A DNA stretch of 64,000 bases from CAWJAP01 sp963834365 (GTDB lineage: Bacteria > Acidobacteriota > Vicinamibacteria > Vicinamibacterales > Vicinamibacteraceae), in assembly GCA_963834365.1 (NCBI GenBank), contig CAWIBS010000030.1, forward strand, positions 1 through 64,000, written 5' to 3'. Both the position numbers and the translations under genes were made by a program. The notes beneath the pieces were generated by a model, which saw only the letters and a program-made list of their open reading frames with translations, did not search any database and was not told where the DNA came from. How positions within the stretch are numbered: the stretch's first letter is position 1; every line of letters starts with the position of its first letter. Shown in pieces: positions 28,273 through 37,090 of the stretch.

Positions 28273-28430
28273 AGTGGCCGGGCTGAAGCCCGGCGCCACT
28301 GCTGTCCGGCGTGGCCGGGCTGAAGCCGGGCGCCACACTGTCGAGCGTGGCCGGGCTGAAGACTGGAGCCACAACTGTCGAGAAAGACCACCATGCGGGT
28401 GGCGCGGGCCTTCAGGCCTGCCAGGTGATC
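28273..28430. repeat. Cluster of GGCCGGGCTGAAGCCCGGC-type palindromes between argJ and argF
   Basis: The 276-base gap holds four palindromes: 28273-28300 (GTGGCCGGGCTGAAGCCCGGC), 28311-28336, 28347-28374 (arm decayed to AAGACTGGAG), and a different one near 28405-28420 (GGGCCTTCAGGCCTGCC). Three successive copies with 38- and 36-base spacing suggest a local expansion. No gene is seen in the gap. Confidence 0.8.
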
Positions 28431-28546
28431 GAGGAGTCGGACATGCCCATCAAACCCGCGACGTTGACGCCAGGCCCGCGGCCGCTGAGTGGCGGCTTCC
28501 GGACGCGCGTCTCAGGGCGCCGATCCCGGCGCGGCCGGCCAAGCCG

Positions 28547-29476
28547 ATGCCCAAGGACTTTCTGTCGATTCTCGACCTCGATGGCGAGGCGTTCGACGAG
28601 GTGCTCACGCTGGCGTCGCGCCTGAAACGGGAGCGCCGCCTCGGGCGTCGCGCGCCGACGGCGCAGGCGCTGGCGTCGCAACACGTCGCGCTCCTCTTCG
28701 ACAAGCCGTCCCTGCGGACGCGGGCGACCTTCGAGATCGCCATCCGCGAGCTCGGCGGCGACGTCCTCGCGCCGCCGCAGGACGGCGTGCTCGGCGCGCG
28801 CGAAACGCTCGAGGACGTGGCTCGCAATCTGGAGCGCTGGGTCTCGACCGTCGTCATCCGGACCTTCGGACAGGCGCGTCTCGTGCGCTTCGCGAGCGCC
28901 GCCCCCAGGCTGCACGTCGTCAACGCGTTGACCGACGAAGAGCACCCCTGTCAGGCGCTCGCGGATCTGCTCACCCTCACCGAGGCGTGGGGCTCGTGCG
29001 CCGGCCGCTCGCTGGCCTTCGTGGGTGATGGCAACAACGTCGCCACGTCGCTGGTCCACGCGGCCATGCTCGCGGGTCTGCGGGTGCGCGTGGCGTCGCC
29101 CGACGGTTACGCGCTCCCCGAGTCAGTGATGGGAGACGCCCGCCGGCTCGCGCGCCGTGGCGCGACGCTCGAGATCGTGACCGATCCCGTGGCGGCGGTC
29201 GCCGGAGCCGATGCGGTCTATACCGACGTCTGGACCTCGATGGGCCAGGAGTCCCAGGCGACGACGCGTCTCGACGTCTTTCGCCCGTATCAGGTCAACG
29301 CCGATCTGATGGCGCACGCCGCGCCCGCCGCGCTGTTCATGCACTGCCTGCCGGCGCATCGGGGCGACGAGGTCACCGACGAGGTCATCGACGGTCCCAC
29401 CTCGGTCGTCTTCGATCAGTCCGAAAACCGGCTGCACGCGCAGAAGGCGCTGCTCCTGCTGCTCGCAGGCCGTTGA
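28547..29476 (+). CDS. argF: Ornithine carbamoyltransferase
   Basis: From ATG 28547 the 309-residue enzyme shows the carbamoyl-phosphate motif KPSLRTRATFE, then HPCQALADLLTL, VGDGNNVATSLV, the DVWTSMGQE segment and the ornithine loop FMHCLPAHRGDEV. It forms citrulline from ornithine. The HCLPAHRG motif argues for ornithine rather than acetyl- or succinyl-ornithine as substrate. Its stop overlaps the next start (TTGA). The frame is open upstream to 28274 through the palindromes, but this is not protein-like. Confidence 0.93.
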   Translation: MPKDFLSILDLDGEAFDEVLTLASRLKRERRLGRRAPTAQALASQHVALLFDKPSLRTRATFEIAIRELGGDVLAPPQDGVLGARETLEDVARNLERWVSTVVIRTFGQARLVRFASAAPRLHVVNALTDEEHPCQALADLLTLTEAWGSCAGRSLAFVGDGNNVATSLVHAAMLAGLRVRVASPDGYALPESVMGDARRLARRGATLEIVTDPVAAVAGADAVYTDVWTSMGQESQATTRLDVFRPYQVNADLMAHAAPAALFMHCLPAHRGDEVTDEVIDGPTSVVFDQSENRLHAQKALLLLLAGR

Positions 29477-31216
29477 GCGAACCGGAGGCCGGCGCCTCGC
29501 GCCGGCCGTCTGCCTCCATGGCATCCGCTGGCGCGCGCATCGCGGCCGCCCCGCTGGATCTGCTGATCGCGCTCGCGTTCGCCCTCATCCTCTTCATCGT
29601 CGGTGCCGGCGGCACGGTCTTCACGATTGGATCGACCGTCGTCAGCATGCGCTCGGTGACCAACCCGCTGGTCGCCCTCTATCTCCTCCTGGGTCTTCGC
29701 TGCGTTCTCGCGCCGGCGGTGCCCTTCCCGTTCTCGACCACAGCACCCCGGGAGCTCGGAGCGCTGGCCCTGCGCGGCTGTACAGCGGCCCGTGCGGCGC
29801 TCGAGCGCGTGTCGCCTGCGGTGGCGGCGAGATGGGTCCTTGCGATCCTCCTGGCATCGGCGGCGATCAAGATCGCCATTGCCGTCGTCTACTTCGGCTT
29901 CTACAGCGGAGACGACGTGGAAGTACAGGAGATGTCGTTCGCGGCGCTCTTCGGCTGGCAATGGGAAGCGTGGAACTCTGCGCAACGCGTTCTACCCGCT
30001 CGCGTTCCTGTACCCGCCGCAGCGGCTGCTCGTCGCATGCGGCATCCCGGATCCGGCCGTGCTCATCACGGCCGGAAGACTTGTCGTCACCGCTGCGTCG
30101 CTCGTGACGCTGTGGATGGTCTACCGGATCGGGACGGCGCTTTCGGGGCATCCCGGCGTCGGCCTGCTCGCGTGCGGCGTCCTGGCGCTGAGCCGGACGC
30201 ACACGACGTTCGCGGCGTCGGAGCTGCCGCGGACCGTCGCCGCGATGTTCCTCACGCTGGCCTTTTGTGCCGGACTGCGCGACGGGCAGCGCCTCTTGTC
30301 CGCGTGCGCGTCGGGCGCGCTGATCGGCCTGGCCGCGGTGCTGCGCTTCAGCGAGGCGGTCTTCGTCGTCCCCGAGGGGCTGGCGCTCCTGCTGCGGCGC
30401 CGCCCCGCCGCGCTGGCCGTCATGGGCCTCACCGCCGCGGCGGTTGCCGCCGGGCTGTGGGCCGTCACCGACGCGCTCTACTGGGGGTCGCCGTTCTACA
30501 GCGTGCGGAACATCGTCCGCTACACGCTGGTCGATCGACTGTCCTCGCGGGGGGTCGAACCCTGGCACTACTACGCGTCGCACCTCGGGGAGTGGAGCAA
30601 TCCGCTCGTCGTCGCGGCGTCGATCTGGTGCGCGCGGCTCGGCGTCACGCGTGCGGTCCTCTGGACCTGGCTGCCCGTCATCGCGCTGAGCCTGCTGCCG
30701 CACAAGGAACCCCGGTACCTGATTCCGATCATGCCGTTCCTGGCCGTCACGGCGGCGATTGGCCTTCACGACTGGCTGCGCGCGATCGCGGACGCGACGG
30801 GCGCCGCTCGCCGGCGTCGAACGTGCGCGCTCGTCCTCGTGCTGGCGGTCATCGGCGCGGCGCTCTTCGAGCTGGGCGGATTTCACTTCCGGCGGTCCGA
30901 GTCCGCCGTGCGGCTCGCGCGCGAGATCGCCAGCCGCGACGAGCTGGCCGGGGCGACGCTCGTCGTCGAGCAGGCCTGGCGGTGGGGTGGCCGTCTCTAT
31001 TTTCCTCGCGGGACGCGGGTGGTGGACCTTCCGCCGGAGCGTGCCGGCACGCCCGCGCTCGCCGGGATGGCCTGTCAGCCGGGGGTGGTGCTGGTGGCAG
31101 TCCGCTCGGTGGCCCCGGCGGATGTGGCGGCTGCAATCGGATCGTGCGGCTACACGCCACGCGCCGTCGCGACGGTCAGCGACTACACCGTCTTCGCGCG
31201 CGCGACCGGCCCGTGA
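29473..31216 (+). CDS. GT-C-type membrane glycosyltransferase (GT22/ALG9-like), one frameshift
   Basis: TTG 29473 overlaps argF. The protein has about eight to ten hydrophobic helices. The first loop carries FGFYSGDDVEVQEMSF, the acidic motif of GT-C enzymes. A later loop has LLPHKEPRYLIPIMPFLA, the HKE-R-F/Y signature of GPI and ALG mannosyltransferases (GT22). It would use a lipid-linked sugar donor at the membrane outer face. A shift near 29977 (aactctgcgc for aacctgcgc) separates the first 170 residues from the rest. Corrected length about 580. The acceptor is unknown. Confidence 0.72.
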
Positions 31217-31265
31217 ACACGCCTGCTTTCCGCCGGGATTGCGCGGGGGCTGGTAGACTGCTTGG

Positions 31266-31502
31266 ATGCTCCGCGGCTCCCGGGAGGCCATCCTCCGCAA
31301 GATTCAACCCATCAGCGTCCACGGCCAGATTTCGCTCGATGTCCACTTCGTGTACCCCGACGATGACACCGAGCAGGTGCGGGTGGCGCGCATCGGTCCC
31401 GAGTCGGTGGCCAACGGGCTCGAGAGTGGCGATCGGGTGCGCCTCGACTTCGTGCTCGGCGCCGTGACGCAGATCTCCCGCGCCGATCAGCCCGGATCCT
31501 GA
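31266..31502 (+). CDS. Small hypothetical protein
   Basis: This 78-residue product from ATG 31266 has a basic start (LRGSREAILRKIQPIS) and a beta-rich body (ISLDVHFVYPDDDTEQVRVA, DRVRLDFVLGAVTQISR). It has no membrane segment and no known domain. It stands between the glycosyltransferase and the nuclease gene. The smooth codon pattern and the GC-rich third positions suggest it is real, but there is no homology support. Confidence 0.5.
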   Translation: MLRGSREAILRKIQPISVHGQISLDVHFVYPDDDTEQVRVARIGPESVANGLESGDRVRLDFVLGAVTQISRADQPGS

Positions 31503-31534
31503 TCGCAGTTCCCAGTCCCCCGTCGGAGTTCGAT

Positions 31535-32476
31535 GTGATGCTTTCGTTGTCTCGCGTTCGACGCGCGCGATCGTCGGCCCGATCCGCGTCCGTGCTCGGC
31601 GCCGCACTCGTCCTGGCCGGCCTGCTCGGCAACGCCGCGCCGGTCACCGCCTGGGGCTTCGAGGCCCATCGCTACATCGCCGGACGTGCCCTCGATCTGC
31701 TGCCGCCGGCGATCCGTCCGTTCTTCAAGAAGTACCAGACGACCATCGTCGAGCACGCCATCGATCCGGATCTGTGGCGCAATGTCGGCTGGGAAGAGGA
31801 GCCGCCACGTCACTTCCTCGATCTCGATGCGTATGGCGCGGCGCCCTACACGGCGCTGCCGCGCGACTACGATCAGGCGGTGGCGAAGTTCGGCGTCGAG
31901 AAGGTGCGCAAGAACGGCCTGCTGCCGTGGCGAACCGCCGAGATCTTCGGCAAGCTGCGGCAGGCGTTCGCCGATCACAAGGCCGGCCGCGGCTACGCGC
32001 GCGACAATGTGAAGTTCTTCGCGGCCGTGCTCGCGCACTACGTGAGCGACGCGCACGTGCCGTTCCACGCCGTGGTCAACTACGACGGCCAGTTCACGGG
32101 ACAGCGCGGCATTCACGCCCGGTTCGAATCCGAGCTCTTCGAGCGCTACCGCACGAAGCTGAGCGTTCATCCGAAGATCGTCACGATCGCGCAGGATCCG
32201 CGCGACTTCGTGTTCGACGCGCTCGCCGAGAGCGCCCGCCTCGTCGAGCCCGTGCTCGCCGCCGACAAGGCGGCGATCGGCAACGGCGAGATGTACGACG
32301 ATCGCTACTTCGATCGGTTCTTCGTGCCGACGCGCCCGGTGATCGAGCGCCGACTGGCGGAATCGGCCGCGGCGGTGGCAGCGCTCATCACACGGGCGTG
32401 GGAAGAAGCCGGTCGTCCCGCGCTCTCGGCCAACCCTCCGCCCCGCGTCCCCCGCAAGCGCGCCGACGCTCCTTAA
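31535..32476 (+). CDS. S1/P1-type nuclease or zinc-dependent phospholipase C-like protein
   Basis: The 313-residue protein has a signal peptide (ASVLGAALVLAGLLGN to VTAW), then WGFEAHRYIAGRALDLLP: the mature N-terminal tryptophan and the following histidine are zinc ligands in S1/P1 nucleases. A second ligand group is AAVLAHYVSDAHVPFHAVV (HYVGD..QPLH-like). These enzymes act outside the cytoplasm on single-stranded nucleic acids or phospholipids. No transmembrane anchor follows. Start GTG 31535 or ATG 31538, both after a GGAG at about 31525. Confidence 0.8.
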   Translation: MMLSLSRVRRARSSARSASVLGAALVLAGLLGNAAPVTAWGFEAHRYIAGRALDLLPPAIRPFFKKYQTTIVEHAIDPDLWRNVGWEEEPPRHFLDLDAYGAAPYTALPRDYDQAVAKFGVEKVRKNGLLPWRTAEIFGKLRQAFADHKAGRGYARDNVKFFAAVLAHYVSDAHVPFHAVVNYDGQFTGQRGIHARFESELFERYRTKLSVHPKIVTIAQDPRDFVFDALAESARLVEPVLAADKAAIGNGEMYDDRYFDRFFVPTRPVIERRLAESAAAVAALITRAWEEAGRPALSANPPPRVPRKRADAP

Positions 32477-32513
32477 CCCCGCATTCAGCTTGAGTCGACG
32501 CCGTTAGGCGATC

Positions 32514-32616
32514 GGGTCCGGCTAACCGGACACTACGTCAACATGGGCCCGCCAAGGTGGCGCCGGGCTTCAGCCCGGCCAACGCGGGCCCGGGCAGGCC
32601 TGAAGGCCTGCGCCAC
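32514..32616. repeat. Three different palindromes in the gap after the nuclease gene
   Basis: Gap 32477-32642 holds: GGGTCCGGCTAACCGGACACTACG (32514-32537), GGTGGCGCCGGGCTTCAGCCCGGCC (about 32556-32580) and GGGCAGGCCTGAAGGCCTGCG (about 32592-32611). A GGGGCCTGTCCCC unit follows at about 32650, inside the 3' end of the MFS gene. No gene is seen in the gap. Confidence 0.8.
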
Positions 32617-32642
32617 ATCACCAACAGAAGTGAACTCCGGGT

Positions 32643-33923
32643 TTAGTGGGGCCTGTCCCCCAATAGGCCATTCGGGGAGAGGCCTCGATTGGGAATCCAG
32701 CGCCACATCAGAGCGGCGGCGAGGTAGGCCAGGCCGACGAGGGCGAGTGCGGGACCGAAGCCGCGCCGATCGGCCAGGCTGCCGACGACGAACGGCGCGG
32801 CGGCGCTCGCCAGGCGGCCGACATTGTAGGTGAAGCCCTGGGCGGTCGCGCGGATGCGCGTCGGATAGAGGCCCGACGTCAGCGCGCCGAATCCGCTGAA
32901 ATGGCCGGTGCCGAAGAACGCGAGGACCGGCCCGAGCGACAGCAGCACGAGGGGCAGCCGCACACTCGCATACAGAGGCATCAGGATCGCCGCCGCGAGC
33001 AGGTAGACGACATACGTGCGCCCGAGGCCGACCCGATCGCTGACGAACCCGAACGTCACGTAGCCCAGCCAGGTCCCGACCTGCATGACGATGATCGAGA
33101 ACGTCATCTGGCTGACGGCGAGCCCGGCGCCCCCCTGAGCGGACGGCGCCGCCAGGAACGTCGGCGCCCACGTGTTGAAGCCCCAGTAGGCGAACATCGT
33201 GCAGGCGTTCATCGCCGTCACGGCGGCCGTCGCGGGCCCGAGCTGACTGGAGAAGATCTCGCGCATGCCGGTCCACACCGACGTGCGGCCAGGCACGCGC
33301 TGTTGGTCGGCCACGGCCTCCGCACGTGCGCGCAGCCAGGCCTCCGGCTCCCTGACCGAATGGCGGATCCAGAGCGTCAGCGCCGCGGGCAGCACGCCGA
33401 CGAAGAACACGGCACGCCATCCCCACCGCGGCAGCACCACCATCGTGACCAGGGCGGCGAGCCCGTAGCCCACCGCCCAGGCGCTCTGCACCACACCGAA
33501 CGCCTTGCCGCGATGCTTCTCCGGCCACGTCTCGGCAACGAGGGCGGCCCCGCTCGCCCACTCGCCGCCGAACCCGAGCCCGAGCGCCAGACGGCACACC
33601 GCGAGCTGCACGAACGATTGCGCAAAGCCGCAGGCGGCCGTGAACGCCGAGTAGAAGATGATGCTCAGCGTCAGCGCACGCGTACGCCCGTACCGATCGG
33701 CGACGAGGCCGAAGACGATGCCGCCGATCGCCGACGCAATCAGCGTGAACGAGGCGAGGACCCCCGCCTCGCCGTAGCCGATGCGCAGCTCCGCGACGAC
33801 CGCTGGCAGGACCAGCGCATACAACATGACGTCGAACGCGTCGAGCATCCAGCCGAGGAAGGCCGCGAGGAGCGCGCGTCTCGCCTCGGGTGTGGCCTCG
33901 CGCCACCACGCGGGCGCCGTCAT
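32643..33923 (-). CDS. MFS transporter (sugar/organic-acid:H+ symporter type)
   Basis: The 426-residue protein has 12 hydrophobic helices. The loop after helix 2 has the MFS motif GLVADRYGRTRALTLS, and the first helix ALLAAFLGWMLDAFDVMLYA resembles aromatic-acid or sialate permeases of the AAHS/SHS groups. The start overlaps the pxpA stop (ATGA), so it is co-translated with it. Substrate unknown; linkage with pxpA suggests a pyroglutamate- or lactam-like substrate, but that is inference. Confidence 0.82.
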   Translation of the reverse strand: MTAPAWWREATPEARRALLAAFLGWMLDAFDVMLYALVLPAVVAELRIGYGEAGVLASFTLIASAIGGIVFGLVADRYGRTRALTLSIIFYSAFTAACGFAQSFVQLAVCRLALGLGFGGEWASGAALVAETWPEKHRGKAFGVVQSAWAVGYGLAALVTMVVLPRWGWRAVFFVGVLPAALTLWIRHSVREPEAWLRARAEAVADQQRVPGRTSVWTGMREIFSSQLGPATAAVTAMNACTMFAYWGFNTWAPTFLAAPSAQGGAGLAVSQMTFSIIVMQVGTWLGYVTFGFVSDRVGLGRTYVVYLLAAAILMPLYASVRLPLVLLSLGPVLAFFGTGHFSGFGALTSGLYPTRIRATAQGFTYNVGRLASAAAPFVVGSLADRRGFGPALALVGLAYLAAALMWRWIPNRGLSPNGLLGDRPH

Positions 33924-34681
33924 GCCGGCCGATCCGCGACACGACGAAGCGGCGCGACGACGATTCCCCGGGCTTCGAGGCCGCGGCGGAGCTCAACGGC
34001 GAGCACGTCCGCTCCTGGTGTGTCGCCATGAATGCAGATGGTGTCGGCGTCGATGGGCAGGTCGGTCCCGTCCACCGTCACCACGCTGCGCTCGGTCACG
34101 ATGCGCACCACCCGGGCGAGCACCAGGCGGGGGTCGGTGATGAGCGCATCGGACTTCCGCCGCGAACGCAACGTGCCGTCGGCCTCGTAGGCGCGATCGG
34201 CGAACGCCTCGGCAGCAAACGCCAGACCCGTGGCGCGCGCCGCATCCGCGAATGCCGATCCGGCAAGGCCGACGAGCACGAGGAGCGGATCGACGAGCGC
34301 GACCGCCCGCGCGATGGCGCTGGCCAGCGACGGGTCGCGCGCCGCCATGTTGTAGAGCGCCCCGTGCGGCTTGACGTGCACCAGCCGGACACCTTCGGCC
34401 CTGGCCATGCCATGGAGCGCGCTCACCTGGTACAGGACGAGGTCCTCGACCTCTGCCGGCGAGACCGGCTGCTCGTCGCGCCCGAAGCCGGCCCGGTCGG
34501 CCAGCCCCGGATGCGCGCCGACGGCGACGCCGTGGCTCGCCGCAAGGCGCACGGTCCGGCGGATCGTCGTCGGATCACCCGCATGAAACCCGCACGCGAT
34601 GTTCGCCGACGAGATCGCCGCGATCAGCGCCGCGTCCCCGCCCGACGACTCACCCACGTCCGCGTTGAGGTCGATGGGCAT
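33920..34681 (-). CDS. pxpA: LamB/YcsF family protein, 5-oxoprolinase subunit A
   Basis: ATG 34681 begins MPIDLNADVGESSGG, and SSANIACGFHAGDPTTIRRT, VGAHPGLADRAGFGRDEQP, VKPHGALYN and CIHGDTPGA follow: all standard PxpA/YcsF motifs. With PxpB and PxpC it would hydrolyse 5-oxoproline to glutamate with ATP. The other subunits are not in this window. The 253-residue gene is coupled to an MFS transporter and begins immediately after a heptamer array. Confidence 0.87.
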   Translation of the reverse strand: MPIDLNADVGESSGGDAALIAAISSANIACGFHAGDPTTIRRTVRLAASHGVAVGAHPGLADRAGFGRDEQPVSPAEVEDLVLYQVSALHGMARAEGVRLVHVKPHGALYNMAARDPSLASAIARAVALVDPLLVLVGLAGSAFADAARATGLAFAAEAFADRAYEADGTLRSRRKSDALITDPRLVLARVVRIVTERSVVTVDGTDLPIDADTICIHGDTPGADVLAVELRRGLEARGIVVAPLRRVADRPA

Positions 34682-36305
34682 TCTCTGGTCTTTGGTCTTT
34701 GGTCTTTGGTCTCTGGTCTTTGGTCGTCTGGTCGCTGGTCGGTCTGGTCTTTGGTCTCTGGTCGCTGGTCGTTGGTCTTTGGTCGTTGGCTACATCGTCA
34801 GCGCGGCAGCCATGCGTGACGATGGCTTGGAAGAAATGACCCAGGCGGAGATTCTCGTTCTCCTCGTGCTGGTTGTTGTCGAAGTTGACGGTCGGCACCA
34901 GAATCGCCGGCAGCCCGAGCGCTTCGACGAACGGGGCGATCGGCACCGTGCCTCCCGCTGTCCGAATCCTGACCGGGGGCTCGCCGAACATCTGCGTGAG
35001 CGCCTCGGTGAGCCGGCGTGCTTCGGCCCCCGATGGTGAGGTGCGAAATGCCTCGGTGGGATCGCGCGCGATCAGGCGCGCGAGACGCGGATGGCGTGCC
35101 CGCTGGTCGGCGTCGGGTTCACTGTCAACGAGCACGTAGCCCTGCCGCTCGATGTGCCGGCGCAGAAGATCGAGCATGCGCCGGGAAGGAGTCTCCTTGA
35201 CCAGACGGATGTCGAGCGCCGCCACGGCGCGGTCGGGAATGATCGTTCGCGCGCCTTCACCGACATGCGCACTCGCCAGCCCGCGGATGTTGAGCGTCGG
35301 GATCTGCAGGGCCTGTTGCAGCGATCGCCCCTCGACTTCGGGACCGGCAATCCCGAACGTCCGGAGCATGAGCGCGGCGTCCTCGGGCACGGCCGACATC
35401 AGCGCCTGCTCCTCGGCGGACGGCGGATCGATCCCCTCGTAGAAGCCCTCCAGCTTCACCCGCCCTTCGTCGTCTTTCATCGACGCGAGCAGGTGGGCCA
35501 GGCGCAGCGCCGGGTTGGGCACCCAGTTGCCGTAGTTGCCGCTGTGCACGCCGGACCGCGGGCCGAACACCGTCAGCTCCGAGACGACGATGCCGCGCGC
35601 GCCGAACACCAGGGTCGGCCGCCCCGAGGAGTGGGCCGGGCCGTCCATCACGAGCATCAGGTCGGCGGCCAGCGCCGCGCGATGCCGATCGACGGCGGGC
35701 ACGAGATTCGGCGAACCAGCCTCCTCCTCGCCATCCAGGATGACCCTCAGGTTCGCGGACGGCCGGCGCCCGATCGAGGCCAGCGCATCGAGCGCCGTCA
35801 GCAGCGCCACGATGGGCGACTTGTCATCCGAGGCCGAACGCGCGAACAGCCGCCAGTCGGGATCGAACGTCGTGACACCGTCGAGCGACCGCCCCTCCGG
35901 ATCGTCCGACAGGCGCCCGCGGCGCAGGCGGGGCTGGAACGGATCGGGTTGCTTCCAGGCCGACGGGTTGACCGGCTGCCCGTCGTAGTGCGCGTAGATC
36001 AGAATTGTATGTGCGGCGCCAGGTTCGCGGCGCTCACCGTAGACGAGCGGGTTGCCAGGCGTTTCCCACAGTTCGACGGCAAAACCGCGGCGCGCGAGCA
36101 GGCCGCGGAGGTGCTCGGCGTTGCGGCGCATGTTCGGCCGATCGGCCGCGACGTTCGGAATGCCGAGCAAATCAGCGAGTTCTCGCACGATCGCCGCCTG
36201 GTTGGCGCGGACGTACGACTCCACCGCCGTGCGCAGCGATGCCACCGGTTGCGCGTCGGGCGTCGCGATGGCGAGCGCCACGCCCAGCACGATCGAGGGC
36301 GTCAC
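34650..36305 (-). CDS. M20-family dipeptidase/metallopeptidase with array-coded C-terminal tail
   Basis: The M20 fold is clear: YAHYDGQPVNP and ARSASDDKSPIVALL hold zinc ligands, DGEEEAGSPN the catalytic glutamates, and GVHSGNYGNWVPNPAL the dimerisation loop. The catalytic domain ends at FDNNQHEENENLRLGHFF. I take GTG 36305 as the start because it opens a signal peptide (VTPSIVLGVALAIATPDAQP). The frame then continues through a heptamer array, adding a KDQRPKT-like repeat tail of about 40 residues, and stops at 34650 inside pxpA. The tail has no counterpart in the family and may be an accident. It is the upstream gene of pxpA and the MFS transporter. Confidence 0.8.
   Translation of the reverse strand: MTPSIVLGVALAIATPDAQPVASLRTAVESYVRANQAAIVRELADLLGIPNVAADRPNMRRNAEHLRGLLARRGFAVELWETPGNPLVYGERREPGAAHTILIYAHYDGQPVNPSAWKQPDPFQPRLRRGRLSDDPEGRSLDGVTTFDPDWRLFARSASDDKSPIVALLTALDALASIGRRPSANLRVILDGEEEAGSPNLVPAVDRHRAALAADLMLVMDGPAHSSGRPTLVFGARGIVVSELTVFGPRSGVHSGNYGNWVPNPALRLAHLLASMKDDEGRVKLEGFYEGIDPPSAEEQALMSAVPEDAALMLRTFGIAGPEVEGRSLQQALQIPTLNIRGLASAHVGEGARTIIPDRAVAALDIRLVKETPSRRMLDLLRRHIERQGYVLVDSEPDADQRARHPRLARLIARDPTEAFRTSPSGAEARRLTEALTQMFGEPPVRIRTAGGTVPIAPFVEALGLPAILVPTVNFDNNQHEENENLRLGHFFQAIVTHGCRADDVANDQRPTTSDQRPKTRPTSDQTTKDQRPKTKDQRPENAHRPQRGRG
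34682..34793. repeat. Heptamer array (GGTCTTT/GGTCGCT units), directly abutting the pxpA start
   Basis: On the plus strand GGTCTTT, GGTCTCT, GGTCGCT, GGTCGTT units run for about 15 periods with two slips. In gene direction (minus strand) it ends one base before the pxpA ATG. Its upstream end joins the M20 peptidase, whose frame runs through it as heptapeptide repeats related to KDQRPKT. Confidence 0.9.
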
Positions 36306-36558
36306 GCGCCTGAAATCAGCTCTCCACAACGTCGATGACGCAGCAAATTCGAAAGACTGTGATCGTGATTGCAGTTTTGTTAAACGTTTCACCCCGTACC
36401 GCACGCAGCGTGCGGCCGAATCGCGAAAACGCCCGACATTCAGCGGGCCAATGACCTGGCTGTCCACGGGTACGCGCATTGCACTGGCAGGTAGCGGCAT
36501 CGGGCTGTTTACGGCAGGGAGCCGTGAGTGCTGGGGAGCCAGTCCGGCGCCAACTCAG

Positions 36559-36599
36559 GGGGACATCGTCAATGGTGGCGATGTCCCCATTTTCTTTTT
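36559..36599 (+). terminator. Stem-loop followed by T-run, rho-independent terminator
   Basis: Perfect 10-bp arms, 36559-36568 (GGGGACATCG) and 36579-36588, with a 10-base loop, are followed by ATTTTCTTTTT (36589-36599). The T-run is on the plus strand. No plus-strand gene is upstream, so it may be a stray element or protect against read-through from the palindrome-rich zone; the GGGGAC arm resembles the other hairpin family. Confidence 0.6.
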
Positions 36600-36708
36600 G
36601 CGCGGGTCGCCCTCAGCGACCCGCGCCGGCAGCCCGCGATCCGCGCGGCTATTCGACCGGCCCTCAGCGGGCCGGTCGGCCGCGCGGAGGCTGCGTCGTT
36701 TGGCGATG

Positions 36709-37086
36709 GTCGCACTCAGCGAGCCATCGCGGCAGCCCTTCAATCCGCGCTGCGAGAACCTTGGCGATTTCCCCGTCACCCATCGTTACGTCATCCCGCA
36801 GCCGACGAGCTGCCAGCCGGCCCGGCCAGGGCCGGCTGGATAGCGGCGAGCCTCGAAGGCTGCGCGCGCCGGGCGCCGAGGGCGACCGGCCCAGCAAGAA
36901 CGCGGCCGCCCTCAGCGACCATCGCGGCAGCCCTTCGATCCGCGCTGCGAGAACCTTGGCGATTTCCCCGTCACCCATCGTTACGTCATCCCGCAGCCGG
37001 CGAGCTGCCAGCCGGCCCGTCCAGGGCCGGCTGGATAGCGGCGAGCCTCGAAGGCTGCGCGCGCCGGGCGCTGAGGGCGACCGGCG
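36709..37086. repeat. Direct tandem duplication, period 196 bp, two copies
   Basis: About 180 bases starting at 36709 (with CCATCGCGGCAGCCCTTC at 36723) recur from 36907 (36919) with few changes (aatccgcgct/gatccgcgct, gccgaggg/gctgaggg). Each copy holds internal palindromes such as CCGGCCC...GGGCCGG. The left flank (36600-36690) has more palindromes (GCGGGTCGCCCTCAGCGACCCGC). No credible gene lies in it; the sequence reads as protein in all frames only because it is GC-rich. Confidence 0.85.
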
Positions 37087-37090
37087 CCAG

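Noticed and set aside
28440..28546. Small open frame beginning MPIKPATLTPGPRPLSG in front of argF
   Set aside because: No ribosome site, no domain, and it lies in a palindrome-rich gap; likely a chance frame.
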